Source: Kribbella sp. ALI-6-A (GTDB taxonomy: Bacteria > Actinomycetota > Actinomycetes > Propionibacteriales > Kribbellaceae). Taken from it: DNA of 64,000 bases. A model generated the notes under the pieces. It did no database searches. It worked only from the letters and a program-made list of their open reading frames with translations, and was not told the DNA's origin. The position numbers and the translations under genes were made by a program. Positions 61,453-64,000 of the stretch are shown here, one piece after another. Numbering within the stretch: position 1 is the first letter of the stretch; the number at the start of each line of letters is the position of its first letter. The stretch covers positions 186,001 through 250,000 of the forward strand of contig NZ_MTQN01000012.1 of the NCBI RefSeq assembly GCF_001984195.1, in the 5' to 3' direction.

Positions 61453-63318
61453 TCAGTCGCCGAACATGCCGAACTCGTACCGCGCCGGCACCGGCCGATC
61501 CGTGCCCAGCAATGCCTGCGCCTGCCGCCAGTAGTCGGCGAGCGGGTTCTCCCCTTCACGTACGCCGGCTGGCTCGATCCCCTCGTCGAGCAATCGCTCG
61601 GCGCCGGCTCCGTCACCGATCCGCAGCAGGTACCGGACCTTCGCGAGCCGGATCCGCTGGTCGTCGTCCGGAGCGCGGTCGAGGATTCGGCCGGCTCGTT
61701 CCGGCTCGGTCTCCACCGCAGCGGTCACCGCCTCGACCACCAGCGGCACGAGCTCGGGCAGCAACTCGGTCGCCCGCTCGTACGCCGCCAGGTCGCCGGT
61801 CACCACGGCCAGGTTCCGCAGCGCCCACGGGTTGTCGCCCGATCGGCGCCACGCTTCGACCGCGCCGGCTTCGTCGTCCGCGAACCACCGCGCGACACCT
61901 CGGTGGTACCAGGTCAGCCAGCTGTCCTCCGCCGCCTCCAGCAGGTCCTTCCAGCCGACCAGCGTCCCGTCCATCGCGCCGGGCGCCTCTCCGTGCAGTA
62001 CCGGCAGCCAGGCTCGCTCCCGCTCGCCCATCGTCGACTCCGCGAACGGCGTTCCCGCTGACACCGTCCAGCCGGTTCGGGCCAACTCCAGGGCGCCCCA
62101 GCCCGACCCGGCCGCCAACTGCTCACCCGGCTTCGCGTCCGCGATCCCGAGCCAGGCCTGCTCGCGCTCTTCCAGGTCGGCCACCCGATCGGCCAGTACG
62201 GCGTCCGTGCCGGTCCGCGCCTCGTTCCACGGGCCGTGCGCGATGGCCGGGTCCACCGACAGGCGGCCGTACGCTTCCAGCCAGGTCCAACTGGTTGCTC
62301 CAGGCAACTTAAGGTGCTCGAGCTGGGTGCGCGCCAGGCCGGCCTGGATCTCGCAGTAGCCCGGACCTTGCAAGCCCGGCGACAACCACTCCTGCCAGCG
62401 CCGTCCTCCGCGACCCTCGCCCCAGACGAACAGCTTGCGCCCGCGAAGCCTCGCGGTTGATGCCTGCAGCAATCCGTTGCCTTCGGCATCCACTGCGGCG
62501 ATCCACGGCCGTTGCTCCGGCAACGGTTCGAAAAAGAAGTCGACCGCGCGCCGGTGCCGCATCGGATAGGTCAGGTCGATGCCCTCGTACTCCGGCACGC
62601 CGACCAGGTCGAGCTTGTTGCCGTAGCCGAACCGCCAGGCCTGGTCGGCCGGAACCAGCACTCGCGTCCCCGGCGACTGCTCGACCGCGATGTTCGACCA
62701 CCAGTACGCCGGGACGACGTCCGGCGACGGGTTCTGGATGCGCACGCCGACGTACAGCAGGTCGGAGCCGTCCGGGAGCCAGAAGTCGAGCTGGACGACG
62801 AGGTTGCGGCTGCGTTCCCACTCCCACAGCCGCAGGACCGGCCTACCGTCGGGGCCTTCGACGCGGGCGGCGTGCAGCGGGGAGCACGTGCCGGTCCAAT
62901 GACCGGTGCTGCCGAGGTTCCACTCGACGCCGCCGGCGAACCAGGCGTTGCGCAGGGCAAGGTTCGCGGGCTGGATCACCGGGTTGCGGTAGAGCAGCTC
63001 CTGGCCGGCCGGTCGATGGACGAGCGAGTAGAGCCGGCCGCCGAGTGTCGGAAGGACGGTCGCGCGCAGGTGGTCGTTCTCCAGGACGAGCGTCGGCAGC
63101 GGCTGCTCGACGAGGGTCCGGCCGTAGCCGTCCTGGTCGAGGCAGGGCAGGACGCTGCGCAGTCCGCCGTACCGGATGTTCTCGGCGAGGTCGGGCGGGA
63201 GGGCGTCGAGGTTCTCGACGCGGTGCAGGTCGCGGTGTCCGCGCAGCGGTGGGAGCGGGTTCTCCGGACCGAGGTCGGCGACGGGCAGGGTCAGAGTCTG
63301 CGCGGAAAGGGTCGTCAC
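61453..63318 (-). CDS. DUF5107 (mutarotase-like) protein with C-terminal TPR-like region
   Basis: 621 residues. The first about 330 residues are a galactose-mutarotase-like DUF5107 domain: YGRTLVEQPLPTLVLENDHLRATVLPTLGGRLYSLVHRPAGQELLYRN, GGVEWNLGSTGHWTGTCSPLHAARVEG, NIAVEQSPGTRVLVPAD. The rest is alpha-helical with TPR-like repeats (SWLTWYHRGVARWFADDEAGAVEAWRRS, AYERATELLPELVPLV). Larger relatives of about 1000 residues exist; this is a shorter form. Cytoplasmic, perhaps carbohydrate-related; exact reaction unknown. Confidence 0.85.
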   Translation of the reverse strand: MTTLSAQTLTLPVADLGPENPLPPLRGHRDLHRVENLDALPPDLAENIRYGGLRSVLPCLDQDGYGRTLVEQPLPTLVLENDHLRATVLPTLGGRLYSLVHRPAGQELLYRNPVIQPANLALRNAWFAGGVEWNLGSTGHWTGTCSPLHAARVEGPDGRPVLRLWEWERSRNLVVQLDFWLPDGSDLLYVGVRIQNPSPDVVPAYWWSNIAVEQSPGTRVLVPADQAWRFGYGNKLDLVGVPEYEGIDLTYPMRHRRAVDFFFEPLPEQRPWIAAVDAEGNGLLQASTARLRGRKLFVWGEGRGGRRWQEWLSPGLQGPGYCEIQAGLARTQLEHLKLPGATSWTWLEAYGRLSVDPAIAHGPWNEARTGTDAVLADRVADLEEREQAWLGIADAKPGEQLAAGSGWGALELARTGWTVSAGTPFAESTMGERERAWLPVLHGEAPGAMDGTLVGWKDLLEAAEDSWLTWYHRGVARWFADDEAGAVEAWRRSGDNPWALRNLAVVTGDLAAYERATELLPELVPLVVEAVTAAVETEPERAGRILDRAPDDDQRIRLAKVRYLLRIGDGAGAERLLDEGIEPAGVREGENPLADYWRQAQALLGTDRPVPARYEFGMFGD

Positions 63319-63407
63319 GGTCTCGATTCTTGCAACACCGCGCAGCTACGGTCTACCGGTCGGGTTGTCTGGTATCCATGGACGACCGACGCGAGGAGAC
63401 GGGTCCG

Positions 63408-64000
63408 ATGGATGCAGATGTGATCGTCGTGGGAGCGGGGCTGGCCGGGCTGGCCGCCACCGCCGAGCTGGCCGACGCGGGACGCAAGGTGCTGCTGCTC
63501 GACCAGGAGCCCGAAGCGTCGCTCGGTGGGCAGGCGCACTGGTCCTTCGGCGGTCTGATGTTCGTCGACTCCCCCGAGCAGCGCCGGATGGGGATCAAGG
63601 ACTCCCACGACCTCGCGCTGCAGGACTGGCTCGGATCGGCCGGGTTCGACCGGTTGGACGACGAGGACTTCTGGGCGCGGCAGTGGGCCGAGGCGTACGT
63701 CGACTTCGCGGCCGGCGAGAAGCGGCCCTGGCTGCACGCGCAGGGGGTGCGCTGGTTCCCGGTCGTCGGCTGGGCCGAGCGTGGGGGGTACAACGCGGAC
63801 GGGCACGGCAACTCGGTGCCGCGGTTCCACATCACGTGGGGCACCGGGCCGGGGCTGGTCGCACCGTTCGAGCGGCGGGTCCGGGAAGCGGTCGCGAAAG
63901 GCCTGGTGGAGCTGCGGTTCCGGCACCGGGTCGACGAGCTGACTGTCACCGGCGGAGTCGTCGTCGGGGTCGCCGGCAAGGTTCTGGAGCCGAGTGAGTC
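63408..64000 (+). CDS. FAD-dependent dehydrogenase (KstD/FAD-binding dehydrogenase type), 3'-truncated
   Basis: ATG 63408 with GAGGAG upstream. The frame is open to the window end (about 197 residues). N-terminal Rossmann fingerprint VIVVGAGLAGLAATAELADAGRKVLLLDQE, then GGQAHWSFGGLMFVDSPEQRRMGIKDS, characteristic of the FAD-binding dehydrogenase/3-ketosteroid dehydrogenase-like group. HGNSVPRFHITWGTGPGLV follows. The substrate and the C-terminal catalytic part lie beyond the window. Divergent from the DUF5107 gene. Confidence 0.92.
   Translation, partial: MDADVIVVGAGLAGLAATAELADAGRKVLLLDQEPEASLGGQAHWSFGGLMFVDSPEQRRMGIKDSHDLALQDWLGSAGFDRLDDEDFWARQWAEAYVDFAAGEKRPWLHAQGVRWFPVVGWAERGGYNADGHGNSVPRFHITWGTGPGLVAPFERRVREAVAKGLVELRFRHRVDELTVTGGVVVGVAGKVLEPSE

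Overview
The window reads as one chromosomal stretch of a high-GC Gram-positive actinomycete. It has mycothiol synthase (mshD), the GlnR nitrogen regulator, a two-domain MutT1-type hydrolase, many GTG starts, very GC-rich third codon positions, and several genes where a -10-like hexamer sits only 6-8 nt before the start codon (leaderless style). The style suggests Nocardioidaceae/Kribbellaceae, with Kribbella as my best guess; this is an inference from style, not a database result. I see no tRNA or rRNA genes, insertion sequences, prophage or CRISPR arrays.

Layout. 1-5.6 kb: a chain of three membrane-anchored small proteins, a convergent polytopic membrane protein, a SAM methyltransferase, a MoaD-type sulfur carrier, glnR and a small membrane protein. 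5.6-16.3 kb: secreted 5'-nucleotidase, mshD, a lipoprotein/PKD-protein pair, an HSL-type esterase, ppk with mutT1, a bifunctional-nuclease-family protein and a secreted protein. 16.4-20.7 kb: pstSCAB behind a PHO-box-like direct repeat, with a strong hairpin between pstS and pstC. 20.7-24.5 kb: a DUF2752 protein, two RDD-family paralogues (the second carrying an apparent one-base frameshift), a SatD-like/membrane protein pair and a lipoprotein. 24.6-29.7 kb: thiC under a TPP riboswitch, plsC, a hypothetical gene, pit and its DUF47 partner. 29.8-35 kb: a tight nagZ-like/DUF202/DUF202 operon, a MarR regulator, an EamA exporter divergent from a TetR gene across a clear operator, an ion-channel-like protein and a thioesterase. 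35-39.9 kb: a hypothetical protein, a PLP decarboxylase, a fasciclin lipoprotein and a molybdopterin oxidoreductase. 39.9-41.5 kb: a gene-poor, repeat-rich tract. 41.5-45.1 kb: flavin reductase, phosphotransferase, aldo/keto reductase and a hemerythrin-like protein. 45.1-51.6 kb: a hairpin cluster, a TAXI-type TRAP transporter, a two-component system and a second, permease-less TAXI binding protein. 51.7-64 kb: GH38 alpha-mannosidase behind a LacI-type operator, P450, DUF5709, FUSC, OsmC, a PI-PLC-like secreted protein, TetR, DUF3592-like, DUF5107 and an FAD-dependent dehydrogenase cut by the window end.

Much of the first half is phosphate and nitrogen homeostasis: high-affinity Pst, low-affinity Pit with its accessory, polyphosphate kinase, secreted nucleotidase, and GlnR. 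As I recall, the same genes cluster in Streptomyces, so this half is probably a conserved chromosomal core. The less conventional parts are the 39.9-41.5 kb repeat tract, the hairpin cluster at 45.1-45.3 kb with a recurring apical loop, and the TAXI transporter/two-component/orphan TAXI arrangement.
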